Notes under the pieces: model-generated
The model's input: only the letters and a program-made list of their open reading frames with translations
What the model was told of the DNA's origin: nothing
Databases searched by the model: none
Made by a program: the position numbers and the translations under genes
Assembly: GCA_964006375.1 (NCBI GenBank)
Contig: OZ023269.1
Coordinates: forward strand, 127,271,723-127,335,722
Source: Tillus elongatus
Taxonomy: Eukaryota; Arthropoda; Insecta; Coleoptera; Cleridae
Direction: 5' to 3'
DNA length: 64,000 nucleotides
Shown here: in pieces, positions 21,234-32,231 of the stretch
Position numbering within the stretch: the first letter of the stretch is position 1
Layout of the letters: each line of letters opens with the position of its first letter

Positions 21234-21940
21234 TTTTTTTTAAATATTAATTTCAACAACACACCACAAGGGCTTACAGCCCAAATACTATCGTACCGTG
21301 GGTGTCGACAAGGAGGAAAGAGGCAACTTGTTAATTTTGAACTTGGAAGGTTCGGAGGAGAAGGAAAAACATGTGCCGGCAAGGAAAAGTATTTGCGAGC
21401 CCGGAAGAGGAAAACTAATTTCTTAGCAGCCGCTTCTGCAATTCATGTGACATGTTGGTGCCAATTGAGATTTCGATTAACAGAAATGCCAACAAGTGAA
21501 AAGGACTCATTTCTTTGAATAACTTGGTTGTTCATTGTGATGGATCTAGGGCTGGTGTATCTCTCATGAGATAGAAAGCAAGGCTGAGATTTGGTGGAGT
21601 TGAATTGTATAAGATTTCTACTTCCCCAGTCTAATATTTTTTGGCGATCCACAGAGACAACAGAAATGCTCCAGTTGGAAAGGAAATTTGCTGTCCAGGT
21701 ACAGAGTTTTGGCGATAGGCCATCGACCGGAAGTGTATTAAGCAGCGCTTTGCGCCAGACCTGATTGAATGCTTTGGATATGTCTAGAGCGACAATCTGG
21801 AATTCACCGTGTAATTCCATAGGCTTGTTCCAAGAATGGGTGACAAAAGAAAGGAGGTCGGCAGTTGATCTGCGCTGACGGAATCCATACTGTCTGTCGT
21901 GGATTAGACTGTGTTTTTCAAGAAATTTGAATTTATAAAA
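21234..21940 (-). pseudogene. jockey/CR1-group LINE, 3-prime half with deletions
   Basis: Read on the minus strand from 21,940: LEKHSLIHDRQYGF, RRSTADLLSFVTH and IVALDISKAFNQVWRKALLN (RT palm). A deletion then removes the GVPQG and YADD blocks and joins to QKILDWGSRNLIQF. NNQVIQRNESFSLVGISV and NWHQHVTSIAEAAAKKLVF-type text follow, and a second deletion removes about 150 residues before the LTSCLFPP tail. The 3-prime untranslated end GTGTGTTGTTGAAATT reaches 21,234. Same family as 22,796-24,035. Confidence 0.85.
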
Positions 21941-22619
21941 GTGCCACCCAGCCTTCTGTATTTCACTCGTGAAGATATCGTGGATTCGTTGACAAATATA
22001 TATTCCGTCATCTTGCGTCGGTCGCTATTTTGAATGTATGAGAGAGAGAACCTAAATCACCACAACACATTTTAAAACACCTGACTATCGTTTCACCAAC
22101 CAAGGTAGAAAGAATTTCCGGTAAATAATCAGTAAAAGTTTGGTTGTTTGAACCACCCTCAATCGTCTGAACCGAGTACCTCTACAGAATGTAAGGACAG
22201 TTGTAGTCGGCAAACGCTTAGAATTTTTCATCCTCTAATGACGCTAACTTGGTTTGGTGTTGTAAAATGTGTTGTGTTTTTGGCTTCTTCTAGTGTGCTT
22301 ATCAGTGCTCATCACAGGTTTCAATCTTTAAAGCGTTACCTAGCCTGCTATATTTTACTCGTAAAGCATTTTCATTTGATATCCATATCAGGGGGTTCGC
22401 TGAGAAATAAATACTCCGCTATCTTCGCCATTAAAACGTTACCTAAACTACTGTATTTTACTTGTAAAACCCTTCAATTTAATACTCATATCAGGCAGAT
22501 TGTGAAAAAAGAAAAAAATCTTGGATCGCCCGCCACATTGAATTTATAACAAAGACGATGTGTATGTTACATTGTAAGATAAAGTTAAATAAAAGCGTGT
22601 AAATAAATTTATGAGAAAT
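21941..22619. repeat. decayed repeats, including a paired ~67-bp unit
   Basis: At 22,050-22,130 the minus strand carries GTGAAACGATAGTCAGG and GTGTTGTGGTGATTTAGGTT, a decayed relative of 7,150-7,300. A unit reading ACGTTACCTAGCCTGC (or near it) through TATTTTACTYGTAAA to CATATCAGG occurs at 22,331-22,397 and 22,433-22,500. No gene is evident in the remainder. Confidence 0.5.
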
Positions 22620-22795
22620 ACTCTGTTCTCGTCTGGAATCGCGTCCGGAATTTGTTGAAACTCTTCGTTTCGGTTCCCATGTTAAGGTCATTTTCAAGTG
22701 GTCAAGGAAATATAAAAAGAAGAAATTTAATAAAGCTCAATCTACCACTCCCCAGATCTTACGAGAAATCGTCTCTAAGGTCTCAGTATGATTCA
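22620..22795 (-). repeat. Penelope-like repeat fragment
   Basis: On the minus strand it contains TTGAAAATGACCTTAACATG, then GGAACCGAAACGAAGAG, a loose CTGANGA-stem-GAAAC arrangement. The upstream portion (ACTCCCCAGATC and AAATCGTCTC) matches 40,766-40,958, so the two are copies of one repeat. It abuts the LINE at 22,796. Confidence 0.45.
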
Positions 22796-23655
22796 ACCCT
22801 AAACGAGAACGGTGAAGCCCAGATTGTCGCTCTAGACATATCCAAAGCATTCGACCAGGTCTGGCACGCAGCACTGCTTAATAAACTTCCGACCTATGGC
22901 CTACCACCAAAACTCTGTACCTGGACAGCAAATTTCCTCTCCACCCGGAGCATTTATGTTGTCGTGGATGGTCATTCTTCTAAACTGTATCCAATTAATG
23001 CAGGAGTTCCTCAAGGTTCAGCTTTAGCCCCTACTTTGTTTCTTCTCCACAACAATGACCTCCTCTCTAGCACATCCAACCCAGTTCACAGTTACGCGGA
23101 AGACAGCACCCTCCACTCAAATATACAATATTCTAAGCCTGTCTCTTTAACCCAATTAGATAAGGATCGCAGACTCATGGAGGGATCTGTCTCCGTCGAT
23201 CTCCAAAAAAACATTAGACTGGGCAAGTAGAAATCTTGTACAATTCAACCCCACCAAATCACAGTCTTGCTTTCTTTCTCATAAGAGATACACCAGCCCT
23301 AGACCCATCACAGTGAACAACCAAGTTATTCAAAGTAAAGAGTCCTTTTCACTTGTTGGCATTTCTGTAGATCGAGATCTCAATTGGCACCAACATGCCA
23401 CATCAATTGCAGAAGCGGCCGCTAAGAAATTAGGTTTCCTCTTCCGGGCTCGCAAATACTTTTCACCACCTAATCTCTATACCTTAAATACTTCACAAAT
23501 AAGACCAAACCTCGAATACTACTCCCACATCTGGGGTGTTTGCGCTTCTACCTTCGCTATCCTGGACTCCATTCAGAAGAGAGCTATACGTATCATCGGT
23601 GACCGTACCCTCATCCAAAGGCTGCCATCCCTTGTCCACCGGCGTGCCGTTGGTG

Positions 23656-23700
<45 letters not shown>

Positions 23701-24035
23701 ATAGATATCTACACGGGCACTGCTCAGAGGAGCTTTCTTCCATAGTTCCTCCAAATGCTGCCCCCAACAGATCTACCAGGGGAACAGAGCGAATGCACCC
23801 TTTTACTGTCCAGGTCACCAGACATAGAACATCTTGTTATGCCCGCTCTTTTGTCCCGAGGACTTCCAAGTTGTGGAATTCCTTGCCGGCACATGTTTTT
23901 CCTTCTCCCCCGAACCTCCAAACCTTCAAGTCCAGAATTAACAAGTTGCCTCTTTCCTCCTTGTCAACACCCACGGTACGATAGTATTTAGGCTGTAAGC
24001 CCTCGTGGTGTGTTGTTGAAATTTAAAAAAATATG
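22796..24035 (+). pseudogene. jockey/CR1-group LINE, RT to 3-prime end
   Basis: A 5-prime-truncated copy. In order: QIVALDISKAFDQVWHAALL (first catalytic Asp), VVVDGHSSKLYPINAGVPQG, LAPTLFLLHNNDLL, then HSYAEDSTLHS where the canonical YADD is changed to YAED. A frameshift follows at about 23,215. SFSLVGISVDRDLNWHQHAT and LGFLFRARKYFSPPNLYTL (thumb), a region with an expanded CT tract, and HVFPSPPNLQTFKSRINKLP close the protein. The untranslated end includes GTGGTGTGTTGTTGAAATTT and an A-rich tail near 24,030. Non-functional through the altered YADD, the frameshift and truncation. Confidence 0.88.
23658..23701. repeat. (CT)n microsatellite inside LINE coding sequence
   Basis: About 44 bp of CT with two interrupting TTT steps occupies the codons for the DLSLSLS stretch. 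The family consensus inferred from the sibling copy at 31,516-32,045 has a shorter tract at the same codons. Confidence 0.85.
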
Positions 24036-25330
24036 AGGGAATTCAGTTAGAAAGACCCTCTTCTTCTACGACAATTCGATAAAAAATTGTGCCGCAAAAT
24101 ATTATTAGTATAGACATTTAAAATATAAAATAGTGTTAAGAAACACTATAATAGCAAAAGTGGCGGTTAAAAATAATTCAAGATGTAAGTCATTCAGCAA
24201 AATTAAAGAACGCAAGAAAAAATAACATTTATTTGATATTTCCCTGAGGCACTGTATAACTTATATTTTGAAATGTACACGTCCCCATTGAAAACTATAC
24301 AAGCGGGTTTTCGAGTTATTTCCTTTGAAAAACACAGGTTCCAATCTTCACTTAGTGAGCCATGTACTCGTTTTGGAAGTCCTTGCGTGGAAATTCACGT
24401 ACGTATTATATATGTACTGTGTACATCGATTCCATTTTCAGTTTGAAATTTATCAATCACGTGCATATTGACCTCCAACATTTGCCATTAAGTTGTTTTT
24501 ATTTTCTAAAAGCGAATGATGACGTGATAACACTGGTAATGACTAACTTTTTCCGGCATATAGAGACGCATCGCCAGATGATAAATATTATGTTATTCAG
24601 AAGCTTTTCAGCGACCTTCAATGTCACAACGCTGCTTTCATCATTTGTTATTATAAATTACCAGCCTCTTGTTGTGCATTTAACAATCTTGCGTAATTTT
24701 GGGTTCGTTTCTGAGAAGTATGCACCTTTTTTTTCAGTGAGAGGTAGAGTTTGGAATTATCTATAGCAAATTACTTATAACAGGCCTTGACATGTTTGTT
24801 GTATTGGACATTATTTATCAGTGTGTACATAAATTAATAAATAACAGACAGGTATTATTGTGTACAATCAGACAAGCCGTGCTTTATGTATATCCTGGAT
24901 TACGTAAAGTTGGATACTTCTTGCTTGTTTTGAATGATAATTTACTCTACTCTCATCGGCATCTTGTTATGACTTCGGCCTTGTAAATTAATTCGATGTG
25001 AGGAAGGTAATTGATATTTTCTAGCGTTTTTTACTAACCTATAGTTTTTAGTTTCACTTCTATGTAAATTTTTATATATAACATTTTACCATCCTTTATA
25101 TTAACCTTTCAACAGTCGCACAACATTTTACTACACCGGTGGTCGCTGAGGACTGAGAGTGCAATGCAAAAAAATAGTTTTGCGTCTTTATCAATACGTA
25201 ATAATACTAAGGAAAATAATAGTAACTTATAAACGTAAGATATATATTTAATGTAAAGATTTTAAAAATAAACACAATCGAGTCTCATAATGTAGAGTAC
25301 AAGTTAATAAGTAAGTAGGACTATGTAATC
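24036..25330. other. no recognisable feature
   Basis: AT-rich sequence. The longest open frame (24,362-24,766, 134 codons) has no motif I recognise, and its composition is like its surroundings. No repeat shared with other parts of the window was seen. Confidence 0.4.
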
Positions 25331-26482
25331 AAAAGTCTGGACGCAGCAAGTGCGTTATGGTAGTGAATTTTCATTTAAATGTTTTTAGTAGCAAATATGT
25401 CTCAATTTGGTCACCGGTATGACCTATATAGTAGAAAATAATTTTTTTGCACGAAAATCCAGTAAAACCTTATTTTCGACGAATTCCATTTAAAAAATGT
25501 TGCATCAATTGAATAATTTTTCACGCAAAAATTCTCAAATGTTTCTTCAAAGAAAATTCATTAAGTTGATTTATAAGAAAATTCGCTAATAAAAGTAAAT
25601 TAATTAAATTACAAAAAAACTGGTCCGATTTTCCTGGCCAACCAACCATTTCAGTTTACCCACCTATCAAAATATAATTTTTCACAAAAACTTTTTCGAC
25701 GACATAACAAAAATTTCATGAAAATTTGCAAATATTTTTTCAAGAAAATCCCTAAATATTTTTTTATAATAACTTATTAAACATTTATGATTAATTACCA
25801 AAATTTTACAAATGATTTCTACAAAGCACAAAAAATTTCTGTGAAAACTGGCTAAATATCTTTTTACACAAAATTTTGCAAAAAGAATACATAAAATTCA
25901 AATTATATACCTAATCTGTAATTAAAATTCAAAATAAAAAAATTTGTTAGCACGAAAATCCATTAAAACCTTATTTTCGATCAATTTCGTTTAAACAATG
26001 TTCCATAGATTGAATAATTTTTCTTACAAAAATTCGCAACAAATGTTTCTTCAAAGAAAATTAATTAAATTCATTTATAAGAAAATTCGCTATTAAAAGA
26101 ACACTTTGTACGAGAACATTAACTAATAGAAATAGAAATAAATTTAAAAATATTCAAAATCTAATCTAAATACTTTTTCTGTGGATTCACAGGGAAACTT
26201 GTTTTGCCTGCGGATGTTGTAAAAATTTAATCCGGTTGTACAGAAGAAAAGAACATCTTCTCATGTCACATATCTCTACGTCTATGTTAACTGTGGCACG
26301 GTTTTACTAACTAAGGAGACAACAACACTAATCAAGTTGAAATAAAAGTCTTAAAAGTGCTTATCTTTCATTTTCAACAAAAGTGGCTAAAAAATATATA
26401 GGAATTACACAATCTGATCAGATAACGTTAAAATGGAATCAAAGACGAAGAAAAGTAAAAAAAAATTAAAAGAGAAATTCAG

Positions 26483-26553
26483 TCACCGGTGAGATTTGAA
26501 CCCACATCCCTATGCTCATCAGTCAAGGAGACTGACCATGACACCACGTAAGC
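26483..26553 (-). repeat. tRNA-like promoter region of repeat S
   Basis: On the minus strand an A-box-like TGGTGTCATGGTCAG is followed about 35 bp later by the B box GGTTCAAATCTC (26,491-26,502). The same B box occurs at 37,485-37,496 in copy 2; copy 3 has GGCTCAAATCTC at 62,425-62,440 with a good A box. This is an RNA polymerase III type promoter of tRNA origin, but it lies inside the repeat rather than at its end. Confidence 0.65.
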
Positions 26554-26605
26554 CTTATGACAAACTGCAATAAAGAACGGTAGATAACCGACAATGGTCT
26601 TAAGT

Positions 26606-26655
26606 CTTGCAGTGCTATCGGGGCGGCAAGGCCGCGGACGAGCCCTGAGGGGGAA
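26606..26655 (+). mobile_element. 50-bp LOA tail insertion with 13-bp duplication
   Basis: The insert reads CTTGCAGTGCTATCGGGGCG, GCAAGGCCGCGGACGAGCCC and TGAGGGGGAA. It is flanked by AATGGTCTTAAGT at 26,593-26,605 and 26,656-26,668, a perfect 13-bp target duplication, the same length as for the full LOA element. Copy 2 of repeat S (near 37,390, complement) shows the uninterrupted site with a single AATGGGATTAAGT-like sequence. This is a genuine retrotransposition event of only the terminal hairpin block. Confidence 0.9.
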
Positions 26656-26999
26656 AATGGTCTTAAGTTATTTGTAACGTGTAATATGTAAGGTCTTTAT
26701 AGGCAGATTTTGCAGTTATTTTAACAAATGAGAAGTATAGCATAAATTTAAAACATAATATACATTTTATGCAATATTTATTGTTAATAAACCAAAATGC
26801 TTATACTGATTGTCACTTTCAAATCTCTAGTTTGACATTTACTGGAGAAAATTATAAAATTCTCAAACTAATCTTCCTGGTACTTCCTGAACTTTTTGAG
26901 CCATGAAAAGATAAACGTGTAATATTCAATAGATTTTGCTTAACACATACAATATTTTGGTATTGAGTCTTTTTTGACTTTTAGTGGCACTAAAATTTT

Positions 27000-27570
27000 G
27001 CTTTATTAACCTCTTTGCCTCCTATTGCCTCTTAACTTTTTTTCCTTTCGATTCCGAAGCAATCGGGTAAATTGTATTCGTGCAGACTAAGAATTCGCGC
27101 GCGACTACTGAAATGTTAACAAAGCTATGGAAACTAAATTTGGTGCTCAAGTTTCTACTGTAAAAGGTATCCTCCATACCAGAATTCAGATCTCGTAAGT
27201 TAAAAGAAAAATTAATTATAAGTATTTAAGAGAAAACAAATTGGTGATCATAGAAACGCCCAAGACCAAAATATTTTCTATGGTTAATAAAATGTAAAAA
27301 ATATTACAGACCAAGATTTAGTTTTCTATGCCCAAAAGGGTCAAGAAGTACCAGAAAATTTACTTTGAAAATTTTATAGTTTTTCTTTTGAAAGCGTCAA
27401 AGTCGTGATTTGAAACGTCGAAATTGTCTATTTTTAAACAAATATGCTAAAACAAATGCGTGTTATGTAGAATAAATATGGTAAAAAGTGTGTTTTGTAA
27501 AGGCTTAAGTTTCCGCTTTAACCGCCATTGTCCCATATTTTACGACTGGTCTTGGTAACTTACTCTTTGT
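27000..27570. repeat. diverged TA-core body fragment
   Basis: From about 27,120 the text AAAGCTATGGAAACTAAATT, GGGTCAAGAAGTACCAG and GCTTTAACCGCCATTGTCC follows the same order as the body at 55,480-55,760 and 60,890-61,310. No TA tract or terminus is attached. Confidence 0.6.
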
Positions 27571-28080
27571 TAGATGTACATCAGAGTCGCCCTCTCGGTG
27601 CGGAACCACGTAGTATGTTGTCACGAGAGCTCCAAATAACACAAAATGTTATAAGATAGAGACTGTGTACAACCAGCTAACAATTTTGTAAATTGTCAGC
27701 CCTGACCCATTTCTTCACTAAGAATTCAAACCGAACAGTTCTAATTATGGTGAGAATACATCTAGTAACATTTTGTGTTATTTGAAGCCGTCGTGACAAT
27801 ATACTACCTGGTTCCTCACCGATATGGCGACTCTGTCGTACATCTCATAATCTCCTAGGAGGCTGGCTTTTCTGCAACACAATCTAGAAAGAGAAATTAA
27901 CAATATGATAACCCATACACCTTCTAGGAGGCTGGCTACCATAGCCGTATTACTTTATAGGTGTGTTCTCGCTGGAATTAGGATACCGTACTGACGAGCT
28001 CTAATTAGAGCGAAACCGGTCTGCGGTTCTAATTATGGTAAGAATACATCTAGCCTTACTTACTTTTTGTTGCTTAATTT
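27571..28080. mobile_element. hammerhead-bearing repeat (retrozyme- or Penelope-like)
   Basis: The locus has an inverted pair of arms (27,571-27,650 and 27,768-27,848; both carry CAGAGTCGCC and AAATAACACAAAATGTTA) and then a direct unit with GCCGTATTACTTTATAGGTG leading to a hammerhead at 27,985-28,027. A broken hammerhead 3-prime part (AAACCGAACAGTTCTAATTA) at 27,729-27,748 precedes the complete one by about 285 bp, as if two units had stood in tandem. Sequence downstream of the ribozyme (GTTCTAATTATGG) matches 57,743 onward. Further copies: 57,505-57,950 and 32,232-32,382. No coding sequence. Confidence 0.7.
27985..28027 (+). ncRNA. type I hammerhead ribozyme
   Basis: Stem I ACCGTA (27,985-27,990) pairs with TGCGGT (28,022-28,027) over six pairs including one G-U. 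The core CTGACGA is at 27,991-27,997. Stem II is GCTCT-AATT-AGAGC (27,998-28,011), perfect. GAAA follows at 28,012-28,015. Stem III is the palindrome ACCGGT (28,015-28,020). C at 28,021 completes a GUC cleavage triplet. Every universally conserved hammerhead position is present. The minimal palindromic stem III suggests cleavage as a dimer, as known for short-stem hammerheads in animal repeats. Activity is inferred from sequence, not shown. Confidence 0.85.
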
Positions 28081-29724
28081 TTACATTTGTCTGCAACACA
28101 ATTTTACTTAACATTTCGTTGGTGAATAAGCGGCTCTACATCGTTAAGACTTACATATCTGATTCGTAGACAAGGCCTACGTAATATGTTGTTTCTTTGC
28201 TTTAGAGCCTCTAATAACCGGTTGGGAAGACTCTTTTAAACGTTTTTGCCATAAAAGTGATCTTTTTACGGTCAAATAATATATTGTTTGTTCTTCTAAG
28301 TCTTTTATAGGTATTATATTCTCTTTCAGCTGTTACGTGCTCAATTTTTTACGTAGCTGAGGGCACTTCCGCATGCGTATTTCCTTCACCTTTAACCTCG
28401 TTTTCCTCTTCTCGATGGGGTAGAATTATTCCTATTGAAAAATCTGCCTAAAAAATACCCGTTATCAAGCTAATCGTGCGAAAATCATTTTATTGGGATA
28501 TAGTTTTATATGTAGTTAATAAATATGAAAGAATGCAACGTCGCAGTCTGAAGATTCTGAGGGGTTTTATTTTCTGGAAGTATTGAAAAGTCAGCTAAGG
28601 CCATCAAAGTTTATGGTCACTAGATCTATATCAATGCAGTGTAATACTATGGGAATCGAATGGGACTCATAAAGTAAAGTAAACAGGTCCAAACAAACTT
28701 TGGTCATTTAGTGGCCTTTGTAATGTTTGTCTCTTGGAAACGCCAACAAAACGTGTCCTCTTGATTAGAGTCTCCGTATAATTATGTAATATATAAAATA
28801 TAATGTTCGTAGAAAAAATACGATGTGATAAATTACTATAATACAAAAGAGCTGGATGGTGGGCGTATAAATTTATAAAAACGCTATCAAAAGTTTGTTT
28901 ATGTAGCCAGGGGTCAATAATAGGGCGATAATACGATATTACAGTCAATATAGACAATTTATGAGTCTTCCTCAATAAAGTTTAGTTTTAGACCTCATCT
29001 CAGATATTGCTTTATTGCTTTTAAATCCAAATATCTAAGCTCTTATATTCAATCGAGACAATTTCAGAAATATTTCGAGGCAATCTCAGAAATACTATAT
29101 TTCAAAATAAATGATTATATTTTATATTTATTTAATACTTTTTTAGCGAAATAAAAAATACCCTATTTTTTACATACAAACCTGGATAATTCCACCCTCT
29201 TGCACACTTAGGAGTTGGATTTCCGTCTGGCCTAGCCCCAAACAAGTTTCCTGTGTCTATCGAATTTGATAAATTTAGTTTATCGTACAAAATATTTTAG
29301 TTCAGTGCCTATGGAGATCCAAAAGCATCTTCTCAATTGCTTAGAACGCAATTTATTATGCATTCAAAAACTTGAATTGTAGTACATCCCATAATTTTAA
29401 AAGAGGCAACATTTGTACAATTTCGCCATATTGACTTAATTATATTCGAACGCTTACAAATTTATTCGAGCTATATAAGAGAAAAAGACACGTGGAAAGT
29501 TTAATTAAATCCAGCCAATGATTTTTGTACTTATCACATTTCCATAAATACATAACAAATATGCATACGATAAAGTTTGTATTTTTTTAAGTATCCTAAC
29601 CTATAACAATTTTCTGGAATGTTTCTTTATAATTGTGCTATGAATATTTTTGGCACCAAACTAAATTGTTATTTGGTACTAAAAATTAAGAAAACTTACG
29701 TCGGCCGCCATTTTCGAATTTTCT
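28081..29724. other. no recognisable gene; one repeat echo
   Basis: At 28,170-28,225, CCTACGTAATATGTTGTTTC and AGAGCCTCTAATAACCG weakly resemble the hammerhead repeat's GTAGTATGTTGTCAC and AGCTCCAAATAAC, so a further decayed copy is possible. A 102-codon minus-strand frame at 28,667-28,975 has no recognisable motif. Confidence 0.4.
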
Positions 29725-29787
29725 TTAAAATTCACTAATGTGGAGATCCCGACTTTTGAATTTTCTAAAAATTTCTTCAAATGAGCG

Positions 29788-29870
<83 letters not shown>
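29725..29870 (-). repeat. short TA-core copy with TA tract
   Basis: AATTCACTAATGTGGAGATC and TTCTTCAAATGAGCGCAAAT, the core's outer part, run directly into a ~80-bp TA tract (29,791-29,870). The CATATCCGGGG part normally between them is deleted. Confidence 0.75.
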
Positions 29871-29874
<4 letters not shown>

Positions 29875-29971
29875 ACTCGCGGTTCGTTTTATTTTTTCGT
29901 GAAGAGTTATGTTATAATTTATTGGGCTTAAATTCGTGGAAATTTCTTCATTTTTGGACAAAAATTAAAAC

Positions 29972-30319
29972 CACATTTGTGTTTTGGATTTAACGACGTT
30001 TCGCCGCTTCATGGGAGGCTTCTTCAGGTTTTTTATTTACTTATTTTATTTTATATTAATTTACTAACATTGCACTTTTACGGTTGAAAGCTGTAAACAT
30101 TGAAAAAAGCATTTTTAGAGAGTAGGTTCCCTTTAAAACATAGTTTGCAATGATTTAAGTGGAACCTACTCTCTAAAAATGCCTTTTTCAATGTTTACAG
30201 CTCTCAATCATAAAAGTGCAATGTTAATAAATTAATATAAAATAAAATACATAAATAAAAAACCTGAAGAAGCCGCGCATGAAGCGGCGAAACTTCGTTA
30301 AATCAAAAACACAAATGTG
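29972..30319. mobile_element. fold-back element, 159-bp arms
   Basis: The left arm 29,972-30,130 and right arm 30,161-30,319 are near-perfect inverted repeats around a 30-bp spacer. Both contain CATTGCACTTTTA, AGAGAGTAGGTTCC and a hammerhead-like core: CTGAAGAA, GCCGC-GCATGAA-GCGGC, GAAAC (30,264-30,288, and mirrored at 30,000-30,026). The core has one extra base before stem II. The arms form a very stable cruciform or RNA hairpin. No coding sequence. Confidence 0.85.
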
Positions 30320-31467
30320 AGCATTGAAGTTAAATAAAAGCTTAGAACATTTTTTCACAGTACACCACACGAAAATCTATGCTGTGGCTGTGTGTTGTAA
30401 GAGCCATGATCTCTTTGCCTACTAAATAATCTACAGGATAATTAATTAGGCAGATTCAGACAAAAACGGTATCCTATTAGAGCAGGCAAATTGTTATTTA
30501 CCGGTTTAAAAAAGTATTTACGTAACAGAAATCAAACTAATGAGGAGAGGTTATAAGACATGAATTTATCTTCCACTTGGGTCTAAAGAGACCACGGTTT
30601 ATTTGTGATCTTGATGGTTCAACAAAGGTTGAAATCAGAACGATAAATTACGGAGTCAATGCAAAAAACCATACATTTTCTAAAGCAAATAATTCCGCTT
30701 GTGAAACGGGTACTTTAAAAAAGTTCTAATATCTTGAATAAGAAAGCTTGCGTGATCAGAGCTGAAATGAATGCTTTCAATTATGTTTGTTTTTAGCCGC
30801 TGGTTCTGAAAGATCGATTCGAGAAGCTTCTCCAAAACAAATACTTATTCCAATTTAACTTCTGATTAAAAGTATCGTTTTTTATATCATCCACATTACT
30901 GATATTAAACTCGGATGACAATGACAAAACATGTAACCAAATTCTACACAATCCAGCATATTATAACTCAGTTTAATGAAAACAAGCTTTTATAACCAAC
31001 TTTTGCTATTCGCCTTTTGTGTTCTTAAGTAACCGAATTTTTTTAGTTCACGTGGACTAGGGGTTGTTTGTTTTACCCTGCACATGTTTGGAAATTAAGG
31101 AATCTAAATACAAAAAATACCAACTTTAAAGGAAATCTCCATTTTAGAAGAATTCATTACTTTAGGTGTTATTACCGAAATTACAAATCCACAAAAACAT
31201 AACGAATATTTTACCGCATTCAAAAATAAATAAATAAACAGAAAGAGAAACAAATGTGATATGATTATTTAGTGTTGTGCTATTATAAGTAGATTAGGTA
31301 ACATGAAAACTACATCAGCGAAATTCTCAAGAAACTTTGTAAGGTAGATATACACAAAACAGAACTAGATCCAGCTGAAATTACATGCATTCTTTTCTGG
31401 CAAGCTCTCTTTCATAATAATTTTTGTTTTAACTATTGTGAATAACAATGATGACATATTAATATAT
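30320..31467. other. no recognisable feature
   Basis: AT-rich sequence with no open frame of interest, no shared repeat and no RNA gene that I can support. Confidence 0.4.
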
Positions 31468-31510
31468 AAAAGCCTGGACGCCGCAAGTGCATTATGGTAG
31501 TGAATTTTCA
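31468..31510 (+). repeat. palindromic terminus of the TA-core/MITE family
   Basis: TAAAAGCCTGGACGCCGCAA followed by GTGCATTATGGTAGTGAATT and TTCAT is an isolated copy of the shared terminus. The element body is absent; LINE sequence begins a few bases later. Confidence 0.75.
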
Positions 31511-31515
31511 TAAAC

Positions 31516-32045
31516 ATGTTTGTGGATCGAAATCTCAATTGGCACCAACATGTCACATCAATTGCAGAAGCGGCTGCTAAGAAATTAGGTTTCTTCTTTC
31601 GGCCTCGCAAATACTTTTCACCAGCTAATCTATATACATTATATACTTCACAAATACGGCCAAACCTCGAATACTGCTTCCACATCTGGGGTGCTGCTGC
31701 CGCTTCTACATCGGTGACTACCCTCGCCCAAAGGCTGCCATCCCTAGCCCACCAACGTGCCGTTGGTGACCTCTCTCTCTCTCTCTTTTATAGATATCTG
31801 CACGGGCACTGCTCAGGGGAGCTTTCTTCCATAGTTCCTCCACCAACAGATCTACCAGGGGAACAGAGCGAATGCACCCTTTTACTGTCCAGGTCACCAG
31901 ACATAGAACATCTTGTTGTGCCCGCTCTTTTGTCCAGAGGACTTCCAAGTTGTGGAATTCCTTGCCGGCACATGTTTTTCCTTCTCCTCCGAATCTCCAA
32001 ACCTTTAAGTTCAGAATTAACAAGTTGCCTCTTTCCTCCTCCCTT
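31516..32045 (+). pseudogene. jockey/CR1-group LINE C-terminal fragment
   Basis: It begins in the GISVDRNLNWHQHVTS block of the family (here MFVDRNLNWHQHVTSIAEAA) and continues through LYTLYTSQIRPNLEYC. A deletion removes the ILDSIQKRAIRIIGDR segment. DLSLSLFYRYLHGHCSGELS and then, in a shifted frame, the HVFPSPPNL and SLSS tail region follow. The 3-prime untranslated sequence is missing. The frame remains open by chance to 32,268. The CT tract in DLSLSL is shorter than at 23,658. Confidence 0.85.
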
Positions 32046-32231
32046 TCTTAGGGATTTTGCTATGGACCAGAGTTTTTGTTTGTTGGTTTTTGTTATGGAT
32101 GTCATGGTTTTATTCCATTGGTCAACGTTGAGTATGTTTATCTCTGTGTTAATTTGGGTCGTTATTTCTATAAATGTATATAAACATGGGGACACAGAGA
32201 AGATAAAACAAGATGATCTGAACTTAGTGAG
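32046..32231. other. unassigned short stretch
   Basis: Sequence between the LINE and the hammerhead-family fragment, with no motif recognised. Confidence 0.3.

Larger units (their letters stand above)
25331..26990 (-). repeat. repeat S, copy 1 (long, with tRNA-like box)
   Basis: It starts at the right-reading terminus AAAAGTCTGGACGCAGCAAG (25,331) and runs through an AT-rich body with many GAAAATTCG motifs, the tRNA-like promoter (26,483-26,553), and beyond to about 26,990, ending in TTTTAGTGGCACTAAAATTT. Related copies at 37,236-38,232 (opposite strand) and 61,790-62,546 share roughly 750-850 bp, including GTTAACTGTGGCACGGTT and ACCGGATTAAATTTTTAC or its complement. A LOA tail is inserted at 26,606. 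Confidence 0.75.

Noticed and set aside
24362..24766. 134-codon open frame, possible gene
   Set aside because: No recognised domain, AT-rich composition like its surroundings, and no splice or promoter context.
26515..26535. CTGATGAG on the minus strand as a hammerhead core
   Set aside because: There is no GAAA after a closing stem; the sequence is part of the tRNA-like region.
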